A stretch of 64,000 bases of DNA from Alphaproteobacteria bacterium (GTDB taxonomy: Bacteria; Pseudomonadota; Alphaproteobacteria; TMED109): contig JAJEGJ010000095.1 of NCBI GenBank assembly GCA_022819905.1, positions 62,001 through 126,000 of the forward strand. The letters run 5' to 3'. The translations under genes and the position numbers were made by a program. Numbering within the stretch: position 1 is the first letter of the stretch; each line of letters begins with the position of its first letter. This document shows positions 47,299 through 56,710 of this stretch, one piece after another. The notes below the pieces were generated by a model. The model saw only the letters and a list, made by a program, of their open reading frames with translations. It did no database searches and was not told the origin of the DNA.

Positions 47299-48180
47299 CT
47301 ACGGCGACAGCCAGCGCACCGTCCCGAGGTCGGCCAGACGGTAGCCCCCCATCGATGCAGCCTTGCGCCGCAGAGGTTCGTTGCGGGCAAATCCCAGCAG
47401 CGTCTGCACCGGTTCCGTGAAATATGCCCGGCGATTGATCAACAGGTCGAACCGCTCCTCGACGAGTGGCAGGAACGGCAGGTGGAACTGGCGTGCCATA
47501 GCTTCGATTCCCATCGCGGCATCGGCTTCACCGGCTGCCACTGCTGCGGCGGCATCGCTTTCGGTCCGGGCAAGGCCGCTGGATGGGACCAGGTCGTTCA
47601 GCGTTAACCCCGCTTTGGCCAGCAGATCCTCGAAGATTGCCGCGGCGCCTGCTCCCGGCTGGCGGAGGGCGACCCGTTTCCCTTTCAAGTCGGACATATG
47701 CGTCACTTCGCCCCGCACCCGATCCGACAGGATCAATCCCCGCGCCCGCACCGCCCACGCAATGAGAACGCTAGCGCGGATCCCCATCTCCTCGGCCGTC
47801 CGCACGTTCCAGCCCTGCTGTTCCGGGATATGGATTCCGGCCAGGGCCGCCCGCCCTTCGGAGAATCGCTTGAGGCCGTCGACGCTGCCGTTGAAGAGGG
47901 TTGCCAGAGTTGAACCGGATTCCCTCACCGCCCAGTCAAGTAGCGGATCATGCGAACCGGTAAGCACAGCGGGCCGTTCCCGGGGCATGGACGTGCCCGC
48001 GCCCTCGATCCACGCCAAGATTTCGGTACTGGGGAAGAGCAACTTTCCGGTGACCCTGCGGTGAGGAATCCCGCCGCTCGCAGCCAGATCGTAGACCTTG
48101 CGTTCCTTTACACGGAGCAGCGCTGCCACCTCTTTCGTCGTCAGGTACAGCGGGTGGTCCCTCTGCGCGTCCGCCTGCAT
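47299..48180 (-). CDS. HTH (excisionase-type) regulator with PBP-like sensor domain
   Basis: 293 residues from the chosen start. The N-terminal MerR/excisionase-type HTH is PLYLTTKEVAALLRVKERKVYDLAASGGIPHRRV followed by TGKLLFPSTEILAWIEG. The rest is a periplasmic-binding-protein-like domain (LATLFNGSVDGLKRFSEGRAALAGIHI, MSDLKGKRVALRQPGAGAAAIFEDLL, VAAGEADAAMGIEAMARQFHLPFLPLVEERFDLL). Proteins with this layout are known beside molybdate/tungstate transport or cofactor genes and probably sense an oxyanion or cofactor. The gene converges on tupA with 92 bases between stops and likely regulates the tup operon. Start is uncertain: ATGs at 48228, 48192 and 48180 are all possible, with GGAGG just before 48192. 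Confidence 0.82.
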   Translation of the reverse strand: MQADAQRDHPLYLTTKEVAALLRVKERKVYDLAASGGIPHRRVTGKLLFPSTEILAWIEGAGTSMPRERPAVLTGSHDPLLDWAVRESGSTLATLFNGSVDGLKRFSEGRAALAGIHIPEQQGWNVRTAEEMGIRASVLIAWAVRARGLILSDRVRGEVTHMSDLKGKRVALRQPGAGAAAIFEDLLAKAGLTLNDLVPSSGLARTESDAAAAVAAGEADAAMGIEAMARQFHLPFLPLVEERFDLLINRRAYFTEPVQTLLGFARNEPLRRKAASMGGYRLADLGTVRWLSP

Positions 48181-48380
48181 CCCGTGTCTCATGCCTCCAG
48201 GAACCGCACCATCGGCAACGCAATGCATACAGGATATTCGGGCGGCCTGACGGTGCCACTCCTGGGCACGGGTTGTCCGTATCGCCGATAGCGCGCGGCA
48301 TGGTGGGCCTGCCTCGATGACGAAACCGTCGGTGCTCCCTCGCGGCAGGGGCGCCCCATGGGGCCGTTACAATCCGAGGC

Positions 48381-49217
48381 ATGGGATTCATCATGACCAT
48401 CTGGATCGCCAGTGCTCTTGAAAAGTCGTGGTTCAGGGGTGCCCTGGTCCTGGCAGCGTCCAGCTGCCTGTTGGCAGGCGCGCAAGCATTGGCCCAATGC
48501 CAAGACGACGCACCGACGGTCTTGCACGGCGCATCTCCATCGTCGCCCGAGCCAGAGAGCCTGGTGCTGCTCCGGCACGCTTTGACCCGCGCCCATGACC
48601 CCGAGGTACGCCCCGGGACTGAAAGCGGGCCTGATCGGGCTGCTCTTATCGTGCGTCTGGACGGGATTCTGGCCCGCATCAGAACGTCTTGGCCCGACAT
48701 GACAGCGATCACGGCTCACCCGCTCTGGCGACCTGGACGGCTGATCTTGCATTCGGACCCGTCACTGGGCGGGAGGGTCCTGCGGGCGCTTGGAGAACGC
48801 GGCACTCACGCGCCGTTTTGTACCGGTCATAGAGGGTTTGATGCGCTCAATCGGGCCGTCGGCCTGCGGGCGATGACAACGTTTCCCCACCTGCCGGACA
48901 TGTTCGTGATTGATTTCGATTCGGACTTGGACGTTCCCGGCGTTGCCGCGCAATACGAAACCCTGGATCGGATGATCGCTGCGTCACCGGACGCTCCGAC
49001 GGGAGACAGCCCCGGGATCCAGGTGTTGCGCTCGAACGGCGAATGGTTCCTGGTGTTCCGCGAGGCGTGGGGGGATTGTCCGTCCGGTTGCATGCATTCC
49101 GAGCTTCACTTCTTCATCGCCGATGAGCGCAGGGTCGTCCGAATCCTTCACGAGCAGGCGTCCCGGATGGAAGGGTTCTCGGACATCCTCGCCGCACGCG
49201 GTTGGCGGCTTCAGTGA
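48381..49217 (+). CDS. Secreted hypothetical protein
   Basis: 278 residues, unrecognised. A signal peptide (FRGALVLAASSCLLAGAQALA) is followed by a mostly helical segment (SLVLLRHALTRAHDPEVRPG, LIVRLDGILARIRTSW) and a beta-rich C-terminal domain with GIQVLRSNGEWFLVFREAWGDCPSGCMHSELHFFIADERRVVRI. The Cys pair in GDCPSGCMH suggests a disulfide or metal site; this last domain resembles a recurring domain of secreted proteins of unknown function. GAGG sits directly before the ATG at 48381; ATG at 48393 is an alternative start. It shares no operon with its neighbours. Confidence 0.65.
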   Translation: MGFIMTIWIASALEKSWFRGALVLAASSCLLAGAQALAQCQDDAPTVLHGASPSSPEPESLVLLRHALTRAHDPEVRPGTESGPDRAALIVRLDGILARIRTSWPDMTAITAHPLWRPGRLILHSDPSLGGRVLRALGERGTHAPFCTGHRGFDALNRAVGLRAMTTFPHLPDMFVIDFDSDLDVPGVAAQYETLDRMIAASPDAPTGDSPGIQVLRSNGEWFLVFREAWGDCPSGCMHSELHFFIADERRVVRILHEQASRMEGFSDILAARGWRLQ

Positions 49218-49534
49218 TGCGGCAGCGTCAGTTCCCGCGATCGACGCAGGTGCGGTCCCGGACTGAAGACTGCCGGCAGGACGATCCGGGGCTGCCACGG
49301 TGGCGATCCACACGCGTGGATTCACCAGAAGGGGATGAAGTGGGGATGTCGCGGTGGCGGCAGAGTGGGGGAAGCCCGTGTGGCCCCGGTTCCTCGCCAA
49401 ACGTTCGCGGTATTGGAGGCTCCGGTGGGTTTGCCTGCTAGCTGGAGCCGAATTCCCAACCCAGCGTCGGCATGCTAGGAATGCTGGCTTTCCGGTCGGG
49501 CGACTTGCAGCACTGACCGCAGCAGGCCAAGCCC
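49218..49534. other. Intergenic region upstream of fhs
   Basis: 317 bases with no convincing gene or structure; it presumably carries the fhs promoter. Confidence 0.4.
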
Positions 49535-51211
49535 ATGCACCAGACCAGCGATATCGAGATTGCGCATACCGCAAACCTTCTTCCCATCCAGGAAGTAGGC
49601 GAAAGGCTGCAGATTCCTGCAAGTCACCTGGTGCCATGGGGTCGAAGCGTCGCCAAACTCGACCTGGATTTCATCGAGTCATTGTCGGAACGCCCCGACG
49701 GCAGGCTCGTACTGGTGACGGCCATCACGCCCACTCCGGCCGGAGAAGGCAAGACCACCACGACGGTCGGGCTGGGCGACGCCCTCAACCGCGTCGGCAA
49801 GCGCACGGCGATTTGCCTCCGGGAACCCAGCCTTGGGCCGTGCTTTGGGCTCAAGGGGGGCGCGGCGGGTGGCGGCTACGCACAGGTCGTCCCGATGGAG
49901 GACATCAACCTCCACTTTACCGGCGACTTCCACGCCATCGGTGCAGCCCACAACCTGCTGGCCGCGATGGTCGACAATCACGTGTACTGGGGAAACACGC
50001 TGCAGCTTGACGCGCGACGGGAGGGGTGGCGCCGGGTCGTGGACATGAACGATCGGGCCCTGCGCGACGTGGTGCTGTCCCTGGGCGGCGTCAGCAACGG
50101 CTTTCCGCGGCAGTCCGGGTTCGACATCACCGTGGCGTCGGAGGTCATGGCCATCTTCTGCCTGGCCGAGGGCATTGCCGACCTCGAGCGGCGGTTGGGC
50201 AACATTGTCGTTGGGCGGACCCGGGAGCGCGAGCCCCGCCGGGCGCGGGACCTACAGGCGGACGGCGCGATGGCGGTGCTGCTCAAGAATGCGTTGATGC
50301 CGAACCTGGTCCAGACGCTGGAGAACAATCCGGCGTTCGTGCACGGGGGGCCGTTCGCCAACATCGCCCATGGCTGCAATTCGGCGATCGCGACTCGCGC
50401 CGCGTTGAAGCTTGCGGACTACGTGGTGACCGAGGCAGGGTTCGGAGCCGACCTCGGGGCTGAGAAGTTCTTTGACATCAAGTGTCGAAAGGCGGGCCTC
50501 ACGCCGGCTGCGGCCGTTGTGGTCGCCACGGTGCGGGCGCTGAAAATGCATGGCGGCGTGGCGGTGAAGGATCTGGGGAGCGAGGATCTCGAGGCCGTCA
50601 AGAGGGGTCTCGAAAATCTCGGCCGGCATCTGGACAATGTTGCGAAGTTCGGTGTACCGGCGGTGGTTGCAGTGAATTGCTTTACCAGCGACACGCAGTC
50701 GGAGATCGCGGCGATCCAGGACTACTGCGCTGCACGCGGAACGGTGGCAGTTCCCTGCACGCATTGGGCGGACGGCAGTGCCGGCACGGAGTTGCTCGCC
50801 CGGAGCGTGCTGGACCAGATTGAGGGCAGCTCGACGTCGTTTCGCCCCCTCTATCCCGATGACCTGGGACTTTGGGACAAGATCCAGCTGATTGCACGGG
50901 AAATCTACGGGGCTGCATCGGCATCCGCGCCCCCTGGCGTTCGGTCGCAGATTGAACGGTTCGAGGACGAGGGCTACCGGCATTATCCGGTGTGCATGGC
51001 CAAGACGCAGTACAGTTTTTCGACGGATCCTGCCCGCAAGGGAGCGCCGACCGGACACACCCTTTCCGTGCGCGAAGTCAGAATCGCTGCGGGCGCAGAA
51101 TTCCTCGTGGCGATCTGCGGAAACATGATGACGATGCCTGGTCTGCCACGGGAGCCCGCGGCAAATCGTATCCGTCTGGACGCAGAAGGTCAGGTCGAAG
51201 GGCTCTTCTGA
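49535..51211 (+). CDS. fhs: Formate-tetrahydrofolate ligase
   Basis: 558 residues, full length. The ATP-binding loop is [20 protein letters not shown]; further family signatures are [62 protein letters not shown] and [21 protein letters not shown]. It makes 10-formyl-THF from formate, ATP and THF. Together with the FAD/GcvT demethylase and the PQQ dehydrogenase elsewhere in the window it supports an active C1 metabolism. No folD or formate dehydrogenase gene lies next to it. Confidence 0.96.
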   Translation: MHQTSDIEIAHTANLLPIQEVGERLQIPASHLVPWGRSVAKLDLDFIESLSERPDGRLVLVTAITPTPAGEGKTTTTVGLGDALNRVGKRTAICLREPSLGPCFGLKGGAAGGGYAQVVPMEDINLHFTGDFHAIGAAHNLLAAMVDNHVYWGNTLQLDARREGWRRVVDMNDRALRDVVLSLGGVSNGFPRQSGFDITVASEVMAIFCLAEGIADLERRLGNIVVGRTREREPRRARDLQADGAMAVLLKNALMPNLVQTLENNPAFVHGGPFANIAHGCNSAIATRAALKLADYVVTEAGFGADLGAEKFFDIKCRKAGLTPAAAVVVATVRALKMHGGVAVKDLGSEDLEAVKRGLENLGRHLDNVAKFGVPAVVAVNCFTSDTQSEIAAIQDYCAARGTVAVPCTHWADGSAGTELLARSVLDQIEGSSTSFRPLYPDDLGLWDKIQLIAREIYGAASASAPPGVRSQIERFEDEGYRHYPVCMAKTQYSFSTDPARKGAPTGHTLSVREVRIAAGAEFLVAICGNMMTMPGLPREPAANRIRLDAEGQVEGLF

Positions 51212-51687
51212 CAGGCGGCGTTGGTGCTCTTGCGCATGCGGCGAGCCTCCCTGAAAGCTTGGTCATGCCCCGGCATTGCGTCCGGCATTCCTCCGGGTCT
51301 CCGCGACGTTCAGGCGGGCAAAGAGCGACCCGAACTCAGACGAGAATGATCGAATAAACAGGTGGACAACGGCAATTAGAATATCGTGTTGTACTGGTAA
51401 TATGACGACTACATGAAGAGGACTGCCGTATTGTTCCCGCGCGCTGCCGACGATCGCGTGCAGGGAGCCACTCGGCGGCACGCGCCCGATCGCCCCGGTT
51501 GCTGGCGGCGGACCGCCGGATGGCGTGGAACGGCTCGTGCAGTGCCGCATCGGCGACCGTACGCGGCCGGTGAAACTCCGTAACGACTGCGCTGCACGGC
51601 TCTCCAGAGCCTGACATAGGCGCACTGGTTGACTTCTGATCCGCCTGTGGGCATGACACGTCGGAACGTGCACGAGCGGGTGTCGGC
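51212..51687. other. Intergenic region upstream of the DUF1538 operon
   Basis: 476 bases. An AT-rich patch at 51350-51420 stands out against the GC-rich background and contains a possible promoter (TTAGAA-N16-TAATAT, 51376-51403). The remaining ~280 bases before the first gene hold no convincing frame. Confidence 0.4.
51376..51403 (+). promoter_or_regulatory. Candidate sigma-70-type promoter for the DUF1538-PII operon
   Basis: TTAGAA and TAATAT separated by 16 bases in an AT-rich island. The distance to the first start codon (about 285 bases) would imply a long leader. Confidence 0.25.
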
Positions 51688-52476
51688 ATGCGAATTCCGT
51701 CTTCACCTGCCTTGCAGCCAGCGCCTCGCAGCGCATCTGCCTCAGGACGGGCGCTCCGACGGTTCCTGCGTCTCTTCGCGGGCGCCGGTCGTGACCTGGC
51801 GCCGCTGATCGGTGTCGTCGCGTTCTTCCAGTTCGTCATCTTTCGCCAACCGCTGCCCGACTTCGAGTCGATCCTGCTGGGATTGGTCTTTGTCGTCCTG
51901 GGGCTGGCCATGTTCATACACGGGCTTGAGACCAGCCTGTTCCCCATCGGGGAAGACATGGCGAACGCCCTCACGGCGAAAGCGAGCGTGCCGTGGCTGC
52001 TGGTCTTTGCGTTCGGCTTGGGTTTCGGGACCACAGTTGCCGAACCGGCATTGATCGCGGTGGCAGGTGAGGCCGGCAAGATTGCCGCTGAGGCGGGCAT
52101 GATCGAAGCGACGCCGGCAGCAATTGAGCACTGGTCCAATCGGCTTCGGCAGGTTGTTGCCGTGTCCGTGGGCTCGTCGATCGTGCTGGGGGTAATGCGC
52201 ATCATCCGTGGATGGCCGATCCACTTCATCGTGATCGGCGGCTACATGGTGGTCCTGGTCATGACGGCGTTCACACCGCCTGAATTCGTCGGAATTGCGT
52301 ACGACGCGGGTGGCGTGACCACGTCGACCATCACGGTGCCCCTCGTGGCCGCGCTCGGGGTGGGGTTGTCGACGGGAATCCGCGGCCGAAGCCCGGTCAC
52401 GGACGGTTTCGGAATGATTGCGCTCGCGAGTCTCTTTCCGATCATCTTTGTGCTCGGTTACGGAATGGTGTCGTGA
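51688..52476 (+). CDS. DUF1538 membrane protein (first of a pair)
   Basis: 262 residues with about six to seven spans. Marker motifs are [25 protein letters not shown] in the middle and [50 protein letters not shown] at the end (given here in overlapping parts: [33 protein letters not shown]). DUF1538 proteins are conserved polytopic membrane proteins, predicted transporters of unknown substrate. The paralogue downstream shares both motifs and overlaps this gene by 4 bases, so the two probably form a heteromeric complex. An N-terminal basic, Pro/Ser-rich stretch (~25 residues) precedes the first span. Confidence 0.83.
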   Translation: MRIPSSPALQPAPRSASASGRALRRFLRLFAGAGRDLAPLIGVVAFFQFVIFRQPLPDFESILLGLVFVVLGLAMFIHGLETSLFPIGEDMANALTAKASVPWLLVFAFGLGFGTTVAEPALIAVAGEAGKIAAEAGMIEATPAAIEHWSNRLRQVVAVSVGSSIVLGVMRIIRGWPIHFIVIGGYMVVLVMTAFTPPEFVGIAYDAGGVTTSTITVPLVAALGVGLSTGIRGRSPVTDGFGMIALASLFPIIFVLGYGMVS

Positions 52477-53273
52477 CAGGTATCGGTCAGGCAGCCGCCG
52501 ACCTCGCGCCTGCTCTGCTGCAGACTCTCTCGGACGTGCTCCCGATCATTCTTCTCCTGTTTGTTTTTCAGATCGTGGTCCTGCGTCGCCCGTTGCGTCA
52601 CCCCGGCAGGAAACTGATCGGCCTGGGCTACGTCGTTGCCGGGCTGGCCCTCTTTGGTGCCGGACTGGAAAGCGCCTTGTTTCCCTTGGGCCGAAGCATG
52701 GCTGCCCAATTGACAGCGCCTGACTTCCTGGGGCTGGCGGAAGGCGAGATGGGGCCTCCCAGCGCGTACCTGTGGGTGTACGTCTTTGCAGCTGCGATCG
52801 GGTTCGCCACCACGGTTGCCGAACCGGCATTGATCACGGTCTCCATCAAGGCGGAACAGGTGTCCGCCGGCACGATTCGGGCGTTTCCGCTCCGGCTGGC
52901 GGTTGCCCTGGGGGTCGCAGTCGGGGTGGCGCTTGGAACCTATCGGATCGTTTCGGGCACGCCACTCCACTGGTACATCATGGCCGGCTACCTGTTGGTT
53001 GCCGCGCAGACAATCTGGGCGCAGCGGGTCATGATTCCGATTGCCTACGATTCCGGCGGCGTCACCACTTCGACCGTGACGGTTCCCGTGGTTTCGGCGC
53101 TGGGAATCAGCTTGGCCGCGGCGATTCCGGGCCGCAGCCCGCTTGTCGATGGATTTGGACTGATTGCCTTCGCCAGCCTCTTTCCGATCATTTCGGTACT
53201 GGCCTACGCGTGGACGGCTGCTTGGCTGCTGCGTTACCGTCGCTGGACCAGACGACGCGAGAGGACATCATGA
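52473..53273 (+). CDS. DUF1538 membrane protein (second of a pair)
   Basis: 266 residues, GTG start overlapping the previous stop. It has the same plan: [64 protein letters not shown] and [20 protein letters not shown] followed by [23 protein letters not shown]. The two copies look like an ancient duplication split into separate subunits. A basic tail ([13 protein letters not shown]) faces the cytosol by the positive-inside rule. Its stop overlaps the start of the P-II gene (ATGA), so all three genes are translationally coupled. Confidence 0.83.
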   Translation: MTGIGQAAADLAPALLQTLSDVLPIILLLFVFQIVVLRRPLRHPGRKLIGLGYVVAGLALFGAGLESALFPLGRSMAAQLTAPDFLGLAEGEMGPPSAYLWVYVFAAAIGFATTVAEPALITVSIKAEQVSAGTIRAFPLRLAVALGVAVGVALGTYRIVSGTPLHWYIMAGYLLVAAQTIWAQRVMIPIAYDSGGVTTSTVTVPVVSALGISLAAAIPGRSPLVDGFGLIAFASLFPIISVLAYAWTAAWLLRYRRWTRRRERTS

Positions 53274-53593
53274 AACTGAAACTCATCATTGCCATCGTTC
53301 CCGATACCCGCACGGAGGATTTGCAGGAAGCGGCACGGACGGCCGGGGCTACGGGCATTACCGTCATCCACCAGGCGCGTGGCGAGGGCCGCGCGCCCGC
53401 AAAGACGTTCCTTGGCATGGACACGCAACTGATGTGCGATGCCCTGATGTTCGTGGTGGCGGCCAGTCGGGCTGAACGTGTCCTGGCAGCCATCACGGAG
53501 GCGGGTGGACTCGAAGACGAGGAGGGGGCCGGAGTGGCGTTCCAGCTCGACGTCGAAGCCGCCAGGGGGTTCCTTACGCAGTTGCCTGACTGA
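53270..53593 (+). CDS. Atypical P-II family regulator encoded with the DUF1538 pair
   Basis: 107 residues. The P-II fold is seen in [32 protein letters not shown], then a short region (HQARGEGRAPAKTFLG) in place of a canonical T-loop, MCDALMFVVAASRAERVLAAITEAGG and the end strand GAGVAFQLDVEAARGF. The usual uridylylated Tyr51 and the B-loop TGxxGDGKIF are missing, so this is not GlnB/GlnK. P-II-like proteins are often encoded with a membrane transporter that they gate in response to a nucleotide or ion, so I infer that it controls the DUF1538 complex. AGAGGA precedes the ATG, which overlaps the previous stop. Confidence 0.82.
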   Translation: MKLKLIIAIVPDTRTEDLQEAARTAGATGITVIHQARGEGRAPAKTFLGMDTQLMCDALMFVVAASRAERVLAAITEAGGLEDEEGAGVAFQLDVEAARGFLTQLPD

Positions 53594-53643
53594 CGATCTT
53601 CTCGCCGGACCGCGGGGCCTGCTGCCGGAAGACGAGTCTTGCG

Positions 53644-53889
53644 CTATCGCCCCTTACGCCCCGTACGTAGACGGATTTCGAACACCCCATCACGCTCGAC
53701 AATTCCGAGGAGCTCGTGGCCGGCGATCTCGCAAAAGGCCGTAAAGTCGGCCGGTGCGGACGAATCGTCGGCGGTCACTAGGGCTTCACTGCCGGACGAC
53801 ACGCGTCGCAATGCCTTCCGGGCCCGAATGACGGGCAGCGGGCACCGAAGCCCCCGATAATCAAGCGTGATCAGCGGTTCGTCCTTCAT
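53644..53889 (-). CDS. TusA-like sulfurtransferase
   Basis: 81 residues. The fold starts LITLDYRGLRCPLPVIRARKALRRV with the conserved Cys in the CPxP motif, then VTADDSSAPADFTAFCEIAGHEL and a final strand DGVFEIRLRTG. TusA proteins relay persulfide sulfur, for tRNA thiolation, molybdenum-cofactor synthesis or sulfur oxidation; the partner here is not known. The ATG at 53889 was chosen because it gives the exact TusA length and overlaps the stop of the upstream decarboxylase-like gene (ATGA), so the pair is coupled. Confidence 0.87.
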   Translation of the reverse strand: MKDEPLITLDYRGLRCPLPVIRARKALRRVSSGSEALVTADDSSAPADFTAFCEIAGHELLGIVERDGVFEIRLRTGRKGR

Positions 53890-54278
53890 GACGATGCCTG
53901 GCCGGCTTCCTCCTGGTCCCTGACCCGTTTCGCGATCCGGAAGGCCGCAACCCCCGCCGGCATACCGCTGTAGACGGAGACCTGGATGAGGGTCTCTCGT
54001 ATCTCGTCCCACGTGCACCCGTTGCGGCGCGCACCTCGAACATGCAACTCGAATTCCTCGTCTCGGCCCAGGGTGGCCAGAATGCAGAGGTTGTTGAGGC
54101 TGCGGCGCGCCATGCTCAGCCCGTCACGGCCCCAGACGCCGCCCCAGCAGTACTCGGTGAGCAGATTCTGAAAGTCGTCCGTCAGTTGATCACTGTGTCC
54201 GGTCGCCCGATCAACATACTGATCACCCAGGACCTTTCTTCGGATTTCAAGGCCCTGCCGGTAGCGTTCCTCAGACAT
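53886..54278 (-). CDS. Carboxymuconolactone decarboxylase (PcaC-like) family protein
   Basis: 130 residues of AhpD/CMD-type helical fold: ERYRQGLEIRRKVLGDQYVDRA, LTEYCWGGVWGRDGLSMARRSLNNLCILATLGRDEEFELHVRGA (in parts) and WDEIRETLIQVSVYSGMPAGVAAFRIAKRV. This fits the PcaC side of the family, since the AhpD CxxC redox motif is absent. PcaC decarboxylates gamma-carboxymuconolactone, but no protocatechuate genes are nearby, so the real substrate is open. GGGAG lies 8 bases before the ATG at 54278. It is coupled to the TusA-like gene. Confidence 0.85.
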   Translation of the reverse strand: MSEERYRQGLEIRRKVLGDQYVDRATGHSDQLTDDFQNLLTEYCWGGVWGRDGLSMARRSLNNLCILATLGRDEEFELHVRGARRNGCTWDEIRETLIQVSVYSGMPAGVAAFRIAKRVRDQEEAGQASS

Positions 54279-54538
54279 GGTGGTACTCCCATCCGTCACT
54301 TCCGGGTCGAAATGTAGCTGTATTCCACGACAACAGGGCGGAGCACGGGATGGTCCGACCCGGCAGTACTGCCAATGCTTGGAGGTGAGATGATTCGAGC
54401 GCCCGCGAAATGCCTCGATGGTGCGGCTCCACGGGTCCCGATACTGCGGTTGGCAAGCACGTCGGCGGCTGCGTGATTGTCTCGCTCCATTTCACCGGGC
54501 TACTATGATGATGGTCAGCAGCCGGTAAGATTCTCCAG

Positions 54539-56263
54539 ATGCACGATCTCTTGATTAAGGGCGGCACCGTTGTCGACGGCACCGGTGCCAAGGCTCGGAC
54601 TGCCGACGTGGCGGTACAGGGAGATGTCGTGGCGGCGGTGGGGAACGTGGATGGTCCCGCAAGACGGACCATCGATGCGGACGGGGCGCTTGTGCTTCCC
54701 GGCTGGGTGGACATTCATACGCACTACGACGGCCAGGCGACCTGGGATGCCGAGCTGACGCCCTCCTCTCTGCACGGCGTTACCACGACAGTGTTCGGAA
54801 ATTGCGGGGTCGGCTTCGCTCCCGTGCGTCCCGGCAGCGAGCCCTATCTCATCAACCTGATGGAAGGGGTAGAGGACATTCCAGGTACGGTCTTGTCGGA
54901 AGGCGTTGATTTTCGATGGGAATCGTTTCCCGAGTACATGGACGTCCTGGCCGAGACCCCTCGGACGATGGATGTGGCGGCGCAAATCCCGCACGGCGTG
55001 CTCCGGTTCTACGTGATGGGGGAGCGCGGCGCCGACCATGAAGCGGCACCCACCGAAGATGAGATTTCTCAGATGCGGGACCTGGCCGAAGCAGCCCTGC
55101 GAGCGGGCGCAGTCGGGATTTCGACATCAAGGACGACCAAGCACAGGGCCGCCGATGGCCGCATGACGCCCGGCCTGTCGGCGGACCGCGCGGAGTTGGC
55201 CGGGTTGGCTGAGGCCATGCGGAGGGCAGGAGCGGGGGTCTTCCAGTGCAACACGGACTTCGGTCCTGGAGAGTACGGGATCCTGGAGGAGGTCGCCCGG
55301 CGTTCGGGGCGACCGCTCTCGGTGCTCTTGCTCCAGATCGACCGTGAGCCCGAGTTGTGGCGGGAAACCCTGGGCGCCATCGAGCGCTCCAATCAGGCAG
55401 GGCTGCAGGTCAGAGGCCAGGTCGGATGCCGTCCGATCGGCGTGATGATGGGCCTGGAAACCAGCATGAATCCGTTCAAGACGCACCCGGCCTGGGAGCC
55501 GCTAGCCGGACTGTCGCCGAGCGACCGCGTCGCGGCACTTCAACTCCCGGACCTGCAACGACGACTGATCGAAGAACGGCCAACGGACCCGTACACCAAG
55601 TTCATGGACTACGGGCTGACCCGGTCCTCCGAGTTCACACCGCGCTTCGACTACGAGCCGGTACCGGATGAAACTGTTCATGCGAGGGCGGCTGCGGCGA
55701 ATCGATCGCCGTGGGGCCTGGCGCTCGAACTCATGCTCAAATCCGATGGCAAGGGGCTGTTGTTCTTCCCGTTTGAGAATTACGCTGGCGGCGACTTGGG
55801 CGTTATCCGCACGCTACTGGAATCGCCACACACCGTATGCGGCCTGGGGGACGGGGGTGCACACGTTGCGACGCTGTGCGATGCGGGCTACCCGACCTTC
55901 CTGCTCTCGTACTGGGCTCGCGACCGCGTCAAGGGTCCGGGCCTGCCGCTGGAGTACCTGGTCCACAAGCAGACGTTGGCAACGGCCGGTTCGTACGGCT
56001 TGCACGATCGGGGGCAGCTGAGACCCGGGTTCCGTGCAGACATCAACGTCATTGACTTCGATTCCCTGAAGGTGACGCGGCCCGAAATCGTTTATGATCT
56101 TCCTGCCGGCGGGAAACGTCTCCTGCAGGGTGCGGATGGATACCTTCACACGATTGCCTCTGGGGTGGAGGTGCGGTCGATGGGCGAATTTACAGGTGCG
56201 CGGCCCGGCCGCCTCTTGCGGGGTGCGACAGCACTTCCGGCAGAGACGCAAACGGCGGCGTAG
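54539..56263 (+). CDS. N-acyl-D-amino-acid deacylase family amidohydrolase (second copy)
   Basis: 574 residues, paralogous to the gene at 6986-8668 with the same order of motifs: LLIKGGTVVDGTGAKARTADVAVQG, GWVDIHTHYDGQATWD (metal site), GVTTTVFGNCGVGFAPV, FRWESFPEYMDVL, VRGQVGCRPIGVMM and VCGLGDGGAHVATLCDAG with the catalytic Asp. The HxH-x-D spacing fits amidohydrolase family 3. Substrate unknown. It ends 5 bases before ftsB and occupies the place where eno is usually found upstream of ftsB in alphaproteobacteria (recalled, not checked), so it may have been inserted there. Confidence 0.87.
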   Translation: MHDLLIKGGTVVDGTGAKARTADVAVQGDVVAAVGNVDGPARRTIDADGALVLPGWVDIHTHYDGQATWDAELTPSSLHGVTTTVFGNCGVGFAPVRPGSEPYLINLMEGVEDIPGTVLSEGVDFRWESFPEYMDVLAETPRTMDVAAQIPHGVLRFYVMGERGADHEAAPTEDEISQMRDLAEAALRAGAVGISTSRTTKHRAADGRMTPGLSADRAELAGLAEAMRRAGAGVFQCNTDFGPGEYGILEEVARRSGRPLSVLLLQIDREPELWRETLGAIERSNQAGLQVRGQVGCRPIGVMMGLETSMNPFKTHPAWEPLAGLSPSDRVAALQLPDLQRRLIEERPTDPYTKFMDYGLTRSSEFTPRFDYEPVPDETVHARAAAANRSPWGLALELMLKSDGKGLLFFPFENYAGGDLGVIRTLLESPHTVCGLGDGGAHVATLCDAGYPTFLLSYWARDRVKGPGLPLEYLVHKQTLATAGSYGLHDRGQLRPGFRADINVIDFDSLKVTRPEIVYDLPAGGKRLLQGADGYLHTIASGVEVRSMGEFTGARPGRLLRGATALPAETQTAA

Positions 56264-56268
56264 ACCAG

Positions 56269-56682
56269 ATGCGAAGGAAACCGCTTGAAGGCGCTGCAGT
56301 CCCGCCGCTCCGGACAGATCGATACCCGCGGGTGCAATCGCGGACCGCGCGACCGGGCAACCGCCTCGACCGCCGGAATCGGTTCGTCGGCCTGATTCGC
56401 CGGGCGGCGCTGGTGGCCGTGATCGGCTACGTCGCGTTCCACGTGCTCAGGGGTGATTTCGCCCCGAATGCGCTCCTTGAGCAGAAACGCGAAATTCAAG
56501 CGGCCGAAAGCACGGTGGCGGAACTTCAGGTGGTTCATGACCGTCTGGAGGATCGGGTTTCCCGGCTGTCGCGAAACTCGCTGGACTTGGATCTTCTGGA
56601 GGAGAGGGTCCGCGTCATGCTGGGCTGGGCCAGGCCCGACGAATACGTGTTTGTAATTGATTCGGACGAAGCCGGACAGTGA
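56269..56682 (+). CDS. ftsB: Septum formation initiator FtsB/DivIC-like
   Basis: 137 residues. After a basic N-terminal tail of ~45 residues come a single membrane span (GLIRRAALVAVIGYVAFHVL), a coiled-coil (LEQKREIQAAESTVAELQVVHDRLEDRVSRL) and the signature DLDLLEERVRVMLGWARPDEYVFV. FtsB bridges FtsL and FtsQ in the divisome. The position just upstream of pdhA is the standard alphaproteobacterial one. The N-terminal tail is long and rich in Arg/Pro, so a downstream start is possible. Confidence 0.87.
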   Translation: MRRKPLEGAAVPPLRTDRYPRVQSRTARPGNRLDRRNRFVGLIRRAALVAVIGYVAFHVLRGDFAPNALLEQKREIQAAESTVAELQVVHDRLEDRVSRLSRNSLDLDLLEERVRVMLGWARPDEYVFVIDSDEAGQ

Positions 56683-56710
56683 TCGACTCAGGCCCGCGGG
56701 GTAGTTCCTG

